Shown here: in pieces, positions 32,289 through 41,347 of the stretch
How positions within the stretch are numbered: the first letter of the stretch is position 1
Layout: every line of letters begins with the position of its first letter
DNA from: CAZPDM01 sp964585305
GTDB taxonomy: Bacteria > Planctomycetota > Uabimicrobiia > Uabimicrobiales > JABWCH01
DNA length: 64,000 nucleotides
Direction: 5' to 3'
Assembly (NCBI GenBank): GCA_964585305.1
Contig: CAZPDM010000005.1
Location: forward strand, 20,582 to 84,581
Notes under the pieces: generated by a model
The model's input: only the letters and a program-made list of their open reading frames with translations
Told to the model about the DNA's origin: nothing
Database searches by the model: none
Made by a program: the position numbers and the translations under genes

Positions 32289-35200
32289 ATGCAATTTTAT
32301 CCCGAAAATCCTCACCTTGTTGTTCACCCCTTAAAGGGGGTCGGTGAATTACGATATGTCCTTTCATGTCCTCAACCAGACATTTCTAAAAAAGATCTAA
32401 CTGTAAAATTTGCATTTGCTGGTAAATGGAAAATTTCTTCTCAAGCATTAAAATCAAGAATACGAGAAATTTTAGTTCACATTTTAGATATTGGATATTT
32501 TGAAATTAAAAGGTTAGCATCAAAATGGCTAATTATCGTTCCTCTTAAACCGTTAGCAAATCCAGGATTACTTCCCAACCAAGGCGAGGTAGAAGTTCCT
32601 TTGGTAATTAAATTGTCTAAAAAAGACACTGCTCAAAGCCAAGGGTTTCAATTAAAGTGCTACCAAACTATGGTTATGCAAACTAATATAGATGAAAAAC
32701 AAATAGAAGAACTTGGAGAAGCATATCTGGAATTGCCTAATGGTAGTAGCACAGAAGAACAAAACTATCCATTAGAGGATATGGAAAATTTGCCTACTAT
32801 TAAATTAGATATGGCACAAAAAGTATTAGATGCTGTCCTATCAGACAAACCTTTGCCCAATTCCATAAGTTCTGCAACAGATTATGGAATGGAATCAATT
32901 GGTGCTATGGAAGCTGCGACATTGCCAAATATTCCAGAAACCAGTGTTTTGCCAGAAAACTTTACTCCTACCAATCCTCCCACTGCAGAACCTGAAGTTA
33001 CTCCAATTAGTGAACCAACTTCAACATCTGTTAAATCTTCCAAGTTACCAGAAGTGTATAGTGGGATCATGGCTATTGATTTTGGAACAACAAATTCAGT
33101 TGTTGTAGTAAGAGATCCTTTATTTGCAGCTGAAGAAATAAAAGAAGACCTTAGCAGAGAACAATGGACAACCTTAATGCAATGGGTTGATTCTTGGGTA
33201 ATTCATCATTTATCTGTATTGGCCCCTAGTGAACAGGATTTATTTGTAGAAGAAATTACTCGATATGTACCGGAAATGGATGTATCTCCTTGCGGAAGTC
33301 TTTCTGTAGATATTTGGGAAGATTTACAAAGAATTCCTAAAGAAGCAAAAGCAAAATTTTTAGAAGAAGTTATTGCTAATTTTTCTAATTTTGATATAGA
33401 CAGCAATAATCACAAAATTTTGCAAGATTTAGCAGGAGAAGTAATGAATGGTTTTGAAAAATGTGTATATTCTAAAACCCTTGAATCTCAAAGATACTTC
33501 ATTTTAGAGCTAGATGAAAATGCTGGCACTGGACCTATTTCTAGTGCATTACAAATTATTTCAGCTCCTCCTGTAACAGATCAAGAGCAATTATACCAAG
33601 AAACTAAAGTAGAAATGGGCATGAGAGTTCATCTACTCATGCGTAGTGCTGCTTTACGTGAAGCAGATATTCGGCAATTTGTTTTGACTATCAAACGTTA
33701 TTTTGGCCAAGAACAAAAAATCGAGCTAGTACCTTCTGAAACAGAAGAAGCATTGATCCAGTTTAGTCCCGAAATTCTTTGTCGTTTAGCATATCAAAAA
33801 CTTATTCAACGAGCCTTATCTGATATACAAAATCGCAGTCGTAAAGGTGAAATGAAATATGCAGATGGAGTTCGAACAATTGTAGCCACATTTCCAACAA
33901 CATATCCAGCATCTTTACGTCGCAAATTACGTGATATGATGAACGAATTAAAAGTACAAGACATAGATACTCGCTTTGACGAAGGAACTGCTTCTGCACT
34001 TTATTATATTTGGCGTGAAGTTTGCGCAGATCCTGTATGCGGAATGCATGGACTTATGGCAAGATGCCGCAGAGATCGACATGGCCGAGCTTACCAAAAT
34101 CTTCTTCTATATGATTTAGGAGGAGGAACAACAGATATTGCGCTGCTTCAACTCATTTATGAAGAGCTTCCTATTTTTGAGCCAATGGATAAAACTAAAT
34201 CACTTGGTGGACAATATTTTCGAATTACACCTAAATTATTAGGCGCGACAGGACATCGATATATTGGCGGGGATTTACTCACTCTATGGCTTTTCCGGAT
34301 TGTAAAAACAAAAATTGTAGATAGATTGCTTACACTTATCTATACTCACGAAATAGAAATTCCTTTTGATTGTAAGTTAGCAGCATTTTTAAGTAACAAT
34401 CTTCCAGAAGATTTTGCAGATGAAAAAGGACGGTATCGTTCCAAATCAATATTACATATCGCATATCAAGCAAATAGCCAACTACGACGCTATGAACAAT
34501 TAAACCAAAATTTTTTAGATGTAATATTGCCAACCAGATTTTTTGAAGATACCAGTAATACTGCTAATTTTTTTATTTTATGGGATTTAACAGAAGCAGC
34601 TAAAAAACAATTAGGAACGCCTATATCAACTTATTCTGGAAGTGGCCTTGGCAGTGAATGGCCAGAAATAGTTACACTTGATGCTATCCAAATTGAAAAA
34701 ATGTTGTTTGGGATCTATCCATGGTTAGAAAAACAACGTGAAATTAACACTGAAGACTGGAAAATTACTATTTCTCAACATGAACTGACACAATGTACTG
34801 AGCAGCCTGTTATTGACTCTCTAAGTTTAGCTATTAACCTAGCACAAGCAAGGCTAACAATAGGAAATATTACAGACAGAATAGACCGGCTTATTTTTTC
34901 TGGATTATCTTGTAATTTAAAAATCGTTCAAGAGCAAGCAAAAAAACTCTTCCAAAAGACTGAAAGATTATTTGACTTTAGTCTTGCGAATGTTTTTTTT
35001 GAACCAGATTTAGCTAAAACATCTGTAGCTATGGGAGCATGTATTGGGCGTTATTTGGAATCCGTAAGACTTGATCCCGGACATGAGAAAACACGCCAAC
35101 TATTACGTGAAGGATACGACCAAGTAGATCTAGTAGTAGAAAACCTATTTACCAATCTTGCATGTCGTCTTGTTTATGATTCCCTTATTGCAATGGTTAG

Positions 35201-35945
35201 CATTTTTGAACATGGACAAGAACTAAGCCAACGATCTTTTATAGATGGGAAACCTGTAGCACGTACTCCAATGAACGAATTAAGACCCGTTCAGGAAAAA
35301 TTCTGGATATATCGCATAGACTTTGAAGGAGCACAACCACAATATCTTGGTCTAATCAACGCCGAAGCAATTGCCTATAACAATGATTTCGATGATTTCC
35401 GTAAATTTAGAGAACAATATCTTGTAGGCTTTGAAGCCGACGCAGAGCTATTTGTCCGTGCATTTTTTCTTCCACGCGGCCCTAAAAATATCTTAGCCTT
35501 ATCTTACCTCGAAGACTCGTCATTTCATACGCCAATACGAACTTCTATGGTAGAAGACAAATATGGCTACTGCATTTTACAAAAAGCAATCAGTAGCCAA
35601 GAACTATTTAATCGTAGAATTATTATCCCTGCCCGGACTAAAATGGTAGATACTATCCAATATCCTGATGGATCGAGATACCGTTGCGCGCTAAGTCAAT
35701 CATTACCTATACGAGAAATGTATGATGTATACTTGGAAGATGAAAATCCTATAAGTGAACCGCAATTGATTTCTCATTTTCATTTAGATGAAGTAGATGC
35801 AGAAGAAATAACACTTGCTTGTGATGAAACTGGAAGAGTCGTTTTGCTTCTAGCCAAAATGTATGATATAAAAATATGGGCAGATATAGATTATGTCCCA
35901 CAAAAAGTAGATTCTCAATACGATCCTTTTTGTGGAGAACATTAA
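32289..35945 (+). CDS. Giant Hsp70/actin-type ATPase, SrfB-like
   Basis: A 1218-residue cytoplasmic protein with the actin/Hsp70 ATPase fold spread over most of its length. Phosphate-1 motif: GIMAIDFGTTNSVVVVRD near residue 258-275. Phosphate-2 motif: LLYDLGGGTTDIALLQ near 605. Adenosine motif region: DRLIFSGLSCNLKIVQ near 865. IVATFPTTYPASLRRKLRDM near 535 is the usual chaperone-like strand before the second lobe. This layout, with large inserts, resembles the SrfB family (named from Salmonella, function unknown). Residues 1-130 are a separate beta-rich domain, followed by a Pro/Thr linker (about 195-250). The C-terminal 300 residues are beta-rich and may bind a client. GGGATGTAAGT precedes the ATG. 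A separate promoter for the lipoprotein genes follows. Confidence 0.8.
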   Translation: MQFYPENPHLVVHPLKGVGELRYVLSCPQPDISKKDLTVKFAFAGKWKISSQALKSRIREILVHILDIGYFEIKRLASKWLIIVPLKPLANPGLLPNQGEVEVPLVIKLSKKDTAQSQGFQLKCYQTMVMQTNIDEKQIEELGEAYLELPNGSSTEEQNYPLEDMENLPTIKLDMAQKVLDAVLSDKPLPNSISSATDYGMESIGAMEAATLPNIPETSVLPENFTPTNPPTAEPEVTPISEPTSTSVKSSKLPEVYSGIMAIDFGTTNSVVVVRDPLFAAEEIKEDLSREQWTTLMQWVDSWVIHHLSVLAPSEQDLFVEEITRYVPEMDVSPCGSLSVDIWEDLQRIPKEAKAKFLEEVIANFSNFDIDSNNHKILQDLAGEVMNGFEKCVYSKTLESQRYFILELDENAGTGPISSALQIISAPPVTDQEQLYQETKVEMGMRVHLLMRSAALREADIRQFVLTIKRYFGQEQKIELVPSETEEALIQFSPEILCRLAYQKLIQRALSDIQNRSRKGEMKYADGVRTIVATFPTTYPASLRRKLRDMMNELKVQDIDTRFDEGTASALYYIWREVCADPVCGMHGLMARCRRDRHGRAYQNLLLYDLGGGTTDIALLQLIYEELPIFEPMDKTKSLGGQYFRITPKLLGATGHRYIGGDLLTLWLFRIVKTKIVDRLLTLIYTHEIEIPFDCKLAAFLSNNLPEDFADEKGRYRSKSILHIAYQANSQLRRYEQLNQNFLDVILPTRFFEDTSNTANFFILWDLTEAAKKQLGTPISTYSGSGLGSEWPEIVTLDAIQIEKMLFGIYPWLEKQREINTEDWKITISQHELTQCTEQPVIDSLSLAINLAQARLTIGNITDRIDRLIFSGLSCNLKIVQEQAKKLFQKTERLFDFSLANVFFEPDLAKTSVAMGACIGRYLESVRLDPGHEKTRQLLREGYDQVDLVVENLFTNLACRLVYDSLIAMVSIFEHGQELSQRSFIDGKPVARTPMNELRPVQEKFWIYRIDFEGAQPQYLGLINAEAIAYNNDFDDFRKFREQYLVGFEADAELFVRAFFLPRGPKNILALSYLEDSSFHTPIRTSMVEDKYGYCILQKAISSQELFNRRIIIPARTKMVDTIQYPDGSRYRCALSQSLPIREMYDVYLEDENPISEPQLISHFHLDEVDAEEITLACDETGRVVLLLAKMYDIKIWADIDYVPQKVDSQYDPFCGEH

Positions 35946-35963
35946 CAAAATTCTTAAAATATC

Positions 35964-35992
35964 TTGACAATTTTAATGTTGAGATTTAGAAT
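35964..35992 (+). promoter_or_regulatory. Near-consensus promoter of the lipoprotein-DUF481 unit
   Basis: A perfect TTGACA and TAGAAT are separated by 17 bases; the transcript would begin near 35999, only 18 bases before the ATG at 36017. The genes at 36017-38234 thus form their own unit. Confidence 0.75.
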
Positions 35993-36016
35993 AGTTTTAA
36001 ACTTAGAAAGTATTCT

Positions 36017-36586
36017 ATGATACCTTGTAAATTACTAATATTACTTTTTTTTTCAATATCTTTAATTTCCTGTAGTGTATGTGAATGGGTATCTTCTCCT
36101 CCCTACCCTCATGATCCAAAAGATATTTGGCAAACAGTCTATCAAGTCATCAATAAAAGATATAATATTAAAGAAGCCTCCGAAACAACTTATAAATTGG
36201 AAACTGATTGGCGAAATCAAATGTCTTTACAATATTTGGAAGGTTTTCGCGATAAAGTTTATATCAAAATAGAACCCTCACTTGATGTATACGATCCTTC
36301 AGATACCAGCAAACCATTGGATATTAAGAATGAAAAAATAGATACTCGCCCGAAACATATCATTAAAATCTGTGTTATGCGCGAACAAAATCGTAATATG
36401 GACAACCCCAATGTAATATCTGAAGCAGAATGGTATACTGCAGGAAATAATTTTGATGAAGCCAATTTGTTACTTAGCTTTTTTGCTATGCGCCTAGCAG
36501 TAAAAATGCCTCCTCCAAAGGAAATAGAAACACAAGAAACACCCAAAACAAAAACAATAGAAGAATTTATGATTCCTGAGAAATAA
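36017..36586 (+). CDS. Lipoprotein of a paralogous pair (first)
   Basis: A 189-residue lipoprotein with lipobox LISC (Cys about residue 19). The core contains IWQTVYQVINKRYNIKEA, ETDWRNQMSLQYLEGFRDK and KVYIKIEPSL, then DNPNVISEAEWYTAGNNFDE. The tail is Pro/Lys/Glu-rich. A shorter relative is encoded directly downstream with the same order of elements, so this is a tandem pair of diverged paralogues. The fold is like small outer-membrane assembly lipoproteins that have an alpha/beta domain and a Trp-Arg core, but I cannot name a family. It is the first gene after a near-consensus promoter and has only a weak Shine-Dalgarno. Confidence 0.7.
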   Translation: MIPCKLLILLFFSISLISCSVCEWVSSPPYPHDPKDIWQTVYQVINKRYNIKEASETTYKLETDWRNQMSLQYLEGFRDKVYIKIEPSLDVYDPSDTSKPLDIKNEKIDTRPKHIIKICVMREQNRNMDNPNVISEAEWYTAGNNFDEANLLLSFFAMRLAVKMPPPKEIETQETPKTKTIEEFMIPEK

Positions 36587-36587
36587 G

Positions 36588-37088
36588 ATGCTAAAAAATT
36601 CTAATATTTTTATATTCCTTCCCATCATTTCTCTCTTCATATTTGGTTGCGGGGAACATTGGCAAATAATACAACCTATTACTCAACCACAGGAAGAAAT
36701 TTGGGAAATATGTCAGTCTGTGATACAAATATGTGGATATAAAGAAAATTCTCAACAAAGCATAGATTCAAAAACAGAACAATCCTTAAATTTACAAAAA
36801 ACTCTCTATCATTGGAAAAGCCAATGGTTATACCATTTGCAACCATTGCGTTCAACAGGCAGCCGAAGTTGTTTACATATTACTTTAGAACCATATTTAC
36901 AAGAAAAAAATACTTGGCAAATCAGATTAAAAGTTGTCAAACAAAAAAATCATGCTACAGATGATTATATGAATCCAAATCTTGCAATATGGCTTGCCGA
37001 TGGTTACGATCTCCAACAAGAAATATTCTTAAGTAATTTGATACAAACTAAATTATATCTGCAAAAAAATGATAATAAGGAAAGGTAA
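36588..37088 (+). CDS. Lipoprotein of a paralogous pair (second)
   Basis: A 166-residue lipoprotein with lipobox IFGC (Cys about 21). It mirrors the preceding protein: EEIWEICQSVIQICGY, HWKSQWLYHLQPLRSTGSR, LHITLEPYLQ and DYMNPNLAIWLADGYDLQQE correspond in order to IWQTVYQVI..., DWRNQ...GFRDK, VYIKIEPSL and DNPN...WYTAGNNFDE. Identity is low, so the duplication is old. The ATG is one base after the upstream stop, which points to translational coupling. The DUF481 barrel gene starts 3 bases after its stop. Function unknown; the tight packing suggests an outer-membrane complex. Confidence 0.7.
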   Translation: MLKNSNIFIFLPIISLFIFGCGEHWQIIQPITQPQEEIWEICQSVIQICGYKENSQQSIDSKTEQSLNLQKTLYHWKSQWLYHLQPLRSTGSRSCLHITLEPYLQEKNTWQIRLKVVKQKNHATDDYMNPNLAIWLADGYDLQQEIFLSNLIQTKLYLQKNDNKER

Positions 37089-37091
37089 TTT

Positions 37092-38234
37092 ATGAAAACA
37101 TTTCTAGGAATTTGTCTCTCTTTTTTACTTATGATTTCTGTTATTGCACAAGAAACACCTGCTTCTAATGATATTGTTATTCTAAAAAATGGTGATAGAC
37201 TTTCTGGACAAATTAGTAATTGGGACAATGGAAATGTTATTTTAGTAGGAAGTATGATCGGCGAAGTAAAAGTTCCTTGGGAAAATATTCAAGGAATAGA
37301 AAGCAACCGTACATTATATTTCAGAACTGAAAGTGATGTTATGGCTGCTCGTCCTGCAGGAGTCCAAAACGGACAACAAGTTCTTAATTCCGGATTAGTA
37401 GGACAATTTTCAGTTCCTCGCGAAAAAATTTTAATGGTAGGCCCAACAAACGATAGCGTTTCTCCTGAATATATTAAAACTCAAAATGATCTCAAAAAAG
37501 CTCAGGAAGATCTAGCTAATGCTACACAAATAAATAAAGTATGGTCAGGTTTTTTAAATCTTAACTTTAGTGGAACAAGCGGAAATAAAGATTCAGCAAC
37601 ATTTAATGCTATTGCTCATGTTGAAAGAACAGCACCTTCTGATAAATTTATCGCCCATTTAGAAGCCCGCTATGGCGAAACAGATGATGTGCTTAGCGCG
37701 AAAGAAGTCTCAGGATATTTACGTGAAAACGTAGATATTACAGCACGCCTATATATATATGGGCGACTTGAAGGAAAATGGGACGAAGTTAAAGAAATCA
37801 ATTTTGGCTTTATGGCAGAACTTGGTGGTGGTATCCATATATTAAAAGAAACCGATGTTCATTTGTTTACCGATGACAAAATTACATTAGACTTTGATCT
37901 TGGTGCGTCTTATAGTGCAACCGATTTTAAAGAAGGCGAAGATACCCATAGTGCAGGTTTGGTTGCTCGTATTCAATATAAACACATTTTCCCCAATAAA
38001 TGGGTATTCTCTCTTACAGGGACATATATACAAGATTTCCAAGAGCCGCAGAATAAAAGAAATGCAGGAAACCTTGACGGATACCGTTGCATTTTAGAAG
38101 CTATGCTAGAAATGCCCGTAACAGATGTATTATCTTTTACAGCCAGCATTAAAGATGAATATAACAACGCTCCTGCGCCAGGACTTGAACGAAATGATTT
38201 CTATTGGATGCTTGGTCTTAAGCTGACATTATAG
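37092..38234 (+). CDS. DUF481-family outer-membrane barrel protein
   Basis: A 380-residue exported protein. The signal peptide ends near IAQE (about 20). Residues 28-60 (IVILKNGDRLSGQISNWDNG then EVKVPWENIQGIE) form a small beta domain typical of DUF481/YdiY-like proteins from this kind of bacteria. A short Lys/Ala helix linker (about 138-152) leads to a C-terminal beta-barrel (about 155-380: LNLNFSGTSGNKDS, HLEARYGETDDV, YIYGRLEGKWDEV, ending LGLKLTL). The family is annotated as salt-stress induced outer-membrane protein in other bacteria, but its role is unknown. AAGGAAAGG is upstream and it ends the three-gene unit with a terminator. Confidence 0.85.
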   Translation: MKTFLGICLSFLLMISVIAQETPASNDIVILKNGDRLSGQISNWDNGNVILVGSMIGEVKVPWENIQGIESNRTLYFRTESDVMAARPAGVQNGQQVLNSGLVGQFSVPREKILMVGPTNDSVSPEYIKTQNDLKKAQEDLANATQINKVWSGFLNLNFSGTSGNKDSATFNAIAHVERTAPSDKFIAHLEARYGETDDVLSAKEVSGYLRENVDITARLYIYGRLEGKWDEVKEINFGFMAELGGGIHILKETDVHLFTDDKITLDFDLGASYSATDFKEGEDTHSAGLVARIQYKHIFPNKWVFSLTGTYIQDFQEPQNKRNAGNLDGYRCILEAMLEMPVTDVLSFTASIKDEYNNAPAPGLERNDFYWMLGLKLTL

Positions 38235-38250
38235 CAAAATAATTCTGCAG

Positions 38251-38288
38251 AAAAATCCATGCTGATTCATACCAGCACGGATTTTTCC
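38251..38288 (+). terminator. Terminator after the DUF481 gene
   Basis: A 14-bp stem AAAAATCCATGCTG/CAGCACGGATTTTT with one mismatch and an 8-base loop ends in TTTTT. Confidence 0.7.
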
Positions 38289-38430
38289 TAATTTAGGAAA
38301 GAAGTAATGATACTTTCCTTTAATCATAGCTATTTGAAACTATTTGAAAAATCGTCTATTTGCAAAGTCGGCTCATTGAGTTAGCAAAAATTTTGGTAAT
38401 TTTTCACAAAATAAGAATAGGAGATAAAGT

Positions 38431-39135
38431 ATGCCAAAAGACATTTTGTTGATTGGCTCAGAAGAACGTGTAGCTTTATATCAGGAAGCATATAATAAAA
38501 GTGATTTAGAATTTCGTGTAGCAAAAGATTTAAATAGTACAATGGAAGCAATCAAAGAACGCTTGCCCATGCTTATTTTAGTAGATTATGATATCTTAGG
38601 GCGTAAAAGCGTTGAGATTTGTCAAACATTAAAAAAATACCCAGGTACATTACATTTGCCACTTATTTTTCTTACACCACGTCATATCAGTAATGAGCAG
38701 AATACAGACCTCTTAGAAGTGCTATACATTCCTGTTAATGATTATATTTTTCTACCGCTTGATCCAGAAGATTTTCGAATGAGAATGGACGCCCATTTTC
38801 AACTTATTGAATATCAAGAAAAGAAAAAACTAATTTCAGTAGAAGAAAAAATCAGTGAGTTAAAAATTTTAGTAGAAAGATTTCCTAATTATACGGCAGC
38901 ACGTCAAGAATTATCAGCAATCTATGAAAAAACCGGGCAAATTCAACAAGCCCTTGCTTCTAATTTAGAGTTAGCTAAACAATATTATCATCAAAAAAAC
39001 TTTGGATTGGCTATGGAAGTAATTTCTAAGATGAAAAATATGATTGCAAAACAAAGTATCCAATTTAGTGGGCATAGTTTATTTTTAGAAGGTTTACAAC
39101 GTTGCATAGATATATTGGGCATAAAAAAGAATTAA
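38431..39135 (+). CDS. Degenerate receiver domain fused to TPR-like helices
   Basis: A 234-residue cytoplasmic protein. Residues 3-125 are a response-regulator receiver fold: DILLIGSEER replaces the acidic pair, LILVDYDILG keeps the Asp position, and NDYIFLPLDPEDF has Leu where the switch Lys should be. Normal phosphorylation is therefore doubtful. Residues 140-230 are helical with a TPR-like unit (YTAARQELSAIYEKTGQIQQALASNLELA). There is no output domain for DNA. GAATAGGAG lies before the ATG. It is alone between terminators. It is the second receiver in the window lacking key residues. Confidence 0.82.
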   Translation: MPKDILLIGSEERVALYQEAYNKSDLEFRVAKDLNSTMEAIKERLPMLILVDYDILGRKSVEICQTLKKYPGTLHLPLIFLTPRHISNEQNTDLLEVLYIPVNDYIFLPLDPEDFRMRMDAHFQLIEYQEKKKLISVEEKISELKILVERFPNYTAARQELSAIYEKTGQIQQALASNLELAKQYYHQKNFGLAMEVISKMKNMIAKQSIQFSGHSLFLEGLQRCIDILGIKKN

Positions 39136-39178
39136 AAAAAATGCGTTAGTTACTTGACTAACTAACGCATTTTTTTTA
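39134..39178. terminator. Bidirectional terminator
   Basis: A stem of at least 16 bp (AAAAAATGCGTTAGT with ACTAACGCATTTTTT) over a short loop lies between the convergent genes ending at 39135 and 39186, with A- and T-runs on the two sides. Confidence 0.9.
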
Positions 39179-39185
39179 AAAAAAA

Positions 39186-41192
39186 CTACAGTTTATCCCG
39201 AAATAAGGAAATTGATTCGCGAATTTTATCCGATGTTCCCATAATAAAAACTATATCATCCGGAAGAATAACAGTTTCCCCATCTGGATTTAAAATGTAT
39301 CCTTCTTTACGTTGTATTGCTAAAACAGTAATTGAATATTTTTTGCGTAATCCAATTGTAGATAAACTTTTATAAGTAATAAAAGCTGCTTTATCAACAC
39401 TAATATTTGTAATATCAAGATTCGGAAGTTTGATATTATTTTCAGGAAAAACATCAGAAAGACTACGTAACATTTCATAACCACTTGAGCGAATTTCTTG
39501 CACAAGTTGTTCAATTTTATCTTTGGGAATAAGGTATTGCCGTAAAACACGAATAAATATCTCAATCGAAGTTTCAAACTCTTCTGGAATTACTTCACTT
39601 GCTCCTAATTTAAGTAATCGTGGAATTTCACTGCTATAGCGTGTTCGAGTTATAATATGTAAGGACGGATTCATTCTTCTTGCCAGTTCTGTAGTACGAC
39701 GTGCAGCCTCACTATCCGAAATTGCAATAACCATTGTTCTAGCTTTTTTAATATTTGCATGATCCAGAACAATATCTTCTGTAGAGTCTCCAAAAAAAAT
39801 GGGCATATTTTTAGCGCGTTCTTGATGCACTGTCTTAGGATTCATTTCAATAATAACAAAAGGTACTTTTGCAGCAGTAGCAGTTTGAGCTAAATTACGT
39901 CCATTGAGTCCAAAACCTACAATAATAAGATGATCCGCAAGATCTTCTGGTAAGGATTGAGTATCTGGAATTTTTTGTCCAATTTTTTTTGTTATTTTTG
40001 CAACTAAGTCAGTAATTTTAGGGCCTAATGTAACTAGAAAAGGATTGGCCATCATACTTAAAATAGATACACCTAAAAACATCTGATACAAATTATTATC
40101 TAATAATTTATAATTAGGTTGTGCAGCTTCTTTACAAAGTACAAATGAAAATTCGCCAATCTGATTTAAAATAATTCCTGATAAAATAGCCGTTCTTAAA
40201 GGATAACCTACAATTAAAACAGCTATTTTAGCAGCAATAGTTTTAAGCAATAAAGCAATAAATGTAATCAATAGTATTAGCCAAATATTTTCTTTAAAAT
40301 ATGTAATATCTAAAAGCATACCAATAGAAACAAAGAAAAAGCTCATAAACAAATCTTGAAAAGGAAGTATACTAGATAGTGCGCGATTGCCATATTCCGA
40401 TTCAGAAATAATCAAGCCAGCTAAAAAGGCACCTAATGCCAAAGACAGCCCTACGGATGAAGTAATCCAGGCAATTGCAAGACAAATAAATAAAATGGAC
40501 ATCATAAATAATGCGCGGTCTTTTGTTCGTGCAACATAATATAAAACTTTGGGAACAAGCCACAGCGCAGAAAACATTACAGAAGAAATTACAATAATAG
40601 ACTTTCCAAGAAATAAAAACAAAAAACCCCAGAAATCTGTATCTGCATTTCCTAAAATTGGTATAGCTAAAACCATAGGGATTGACATAACATCTTGAAA
40701 AATAGAAATACCTAGACAAGCTCTAGCTTGTGGAGTGTCCATCTCTAAACGTTCTTGCAAGACTTTAACAAGAATAGCTGTACTTGTCATCGAAACCATA
40801 AATCCCACAACAATGCTAGTTGCCAAGCTAAATTTAAATAAATATAAAATTAAGACAACAATAACCGTTGTCAAAACAACTTGCATTGCACCACCTAAAA
40901 AAACTACCTTTTTAATCCGCATCAATTCTTTTATTGAAAATTGAATGCCACTGTTAAATAATAAAAATACAACACCTATATCTGCAACAACATTAACGGC
41001 TGATTTATCTGAAATATATGGGCCTGCTATTACTCCAGTAAGTAAAATTCCAATAATTGTAGGAATTTTCATCAGATAACATATACAAATAGCAAAAATA
41101 GCAATCCCAACAATCAATAACGTATCGTGAAGAGTAGAAATCGTCATATTAGGAACGGCTTGCAATAAAGTATAGGGAAAAAAACTAGGCAT
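39186..41192 (-). CDS. Kef/CPA2-type monovalent cation:proton antiporter with RCK domains
   Basis: A 668-residue inner-membrane transporter. Residues 20-390 form about 12-13 membrane segments of the Na/H exchanger fold (IIGILLTGVIAGPYI, DIGVVFLLFNSGIQFS, SSVGLSLALGAFLAGLIISE). Residues 415-540 are an RCK/TrkA-N Rossmann domain (HLIIVGFGLNGRNLAQ, FGDSTEDIVL). Residues 575-668 are a TrkA-C domain (LRKKYSITVLAIQRKEG, DIVFIMGTSDKI). KefB, KefC and YbaL share this layout. It exports K+ or Na+ in exchange for protons under nucleotide or ligand control. AAGGATTTTTAGG is upstream. No KefF/KefG quinone reductase lies nearby, so a glutathione-gated Kef is not indicated. Confidence 0.92.
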   Translation of the reverse strand: MPSFFPYTLLQAVPNMTISTLHDTLLIVGIAIFAICICYLMKIPTIIGILLTGVIAGPYISDKSAVNVVADIGVVFLLFNSGIQFSIKELMRIKKVVFLGGAMQVVLTTVIVVLILYLFKFSLATSIVVGFMVSMTSTAILVKVLQERLEMDTPQARACLGISIFQDVMSIPMVLAIPILGNADTDFWGFLFLFLGKSIIVISSVMFSALWLVPKVLYYVARTKDRALFMMSILFICLAIAWITSSVGLSLALGAFLAGLIISESEYGNRALSSILPFQDLFMSFFFVSIGMLLDITYFKENIWLILLITFIALLLKTIAAKIAVLIVGYPLRTAILSGIILNQIGEFSFVLCKEAAQPNYKLLDNNLYQMFLGVSILSMMANPFLVTLGPKITDLVAKITKKIGQKIPDTQSLPEDLADHLIIVGFGLNGRNLAQTATAAKVPFVIIEMNPKTVHQERAKNMPIFFGDSTEDIVLDHANIKKARTMVIAISDSEAARRTTELARRMNPSLHIITRTRYSSEIPRLLKLGASEVIPEEFETSIEIFIRVLRQYLIPKDKIEQLVQEIRSSGYEMLRSLSDVFPENNIKLPNLDITNISVDKAAFITYKSLSTIGLRKKYSITVLAIQRKEGYILNPDGETVILPDDIVFIMGTSDKIRESISLFRDKL

Positions 41193-41347
41193 CCTAAAAA
41201 TCCTTAAAATTTATAAAAAAATTTAAAGAAACTACGATTTATCAATAATTTGGGAAATATTGAAAATATAATTAGGTTCTATTTAACAAAAAATTTTTAT
41301 AAAATAAAGCAAAAAAATATTTTTTCTAATTTTTAGGAGGACTTATC

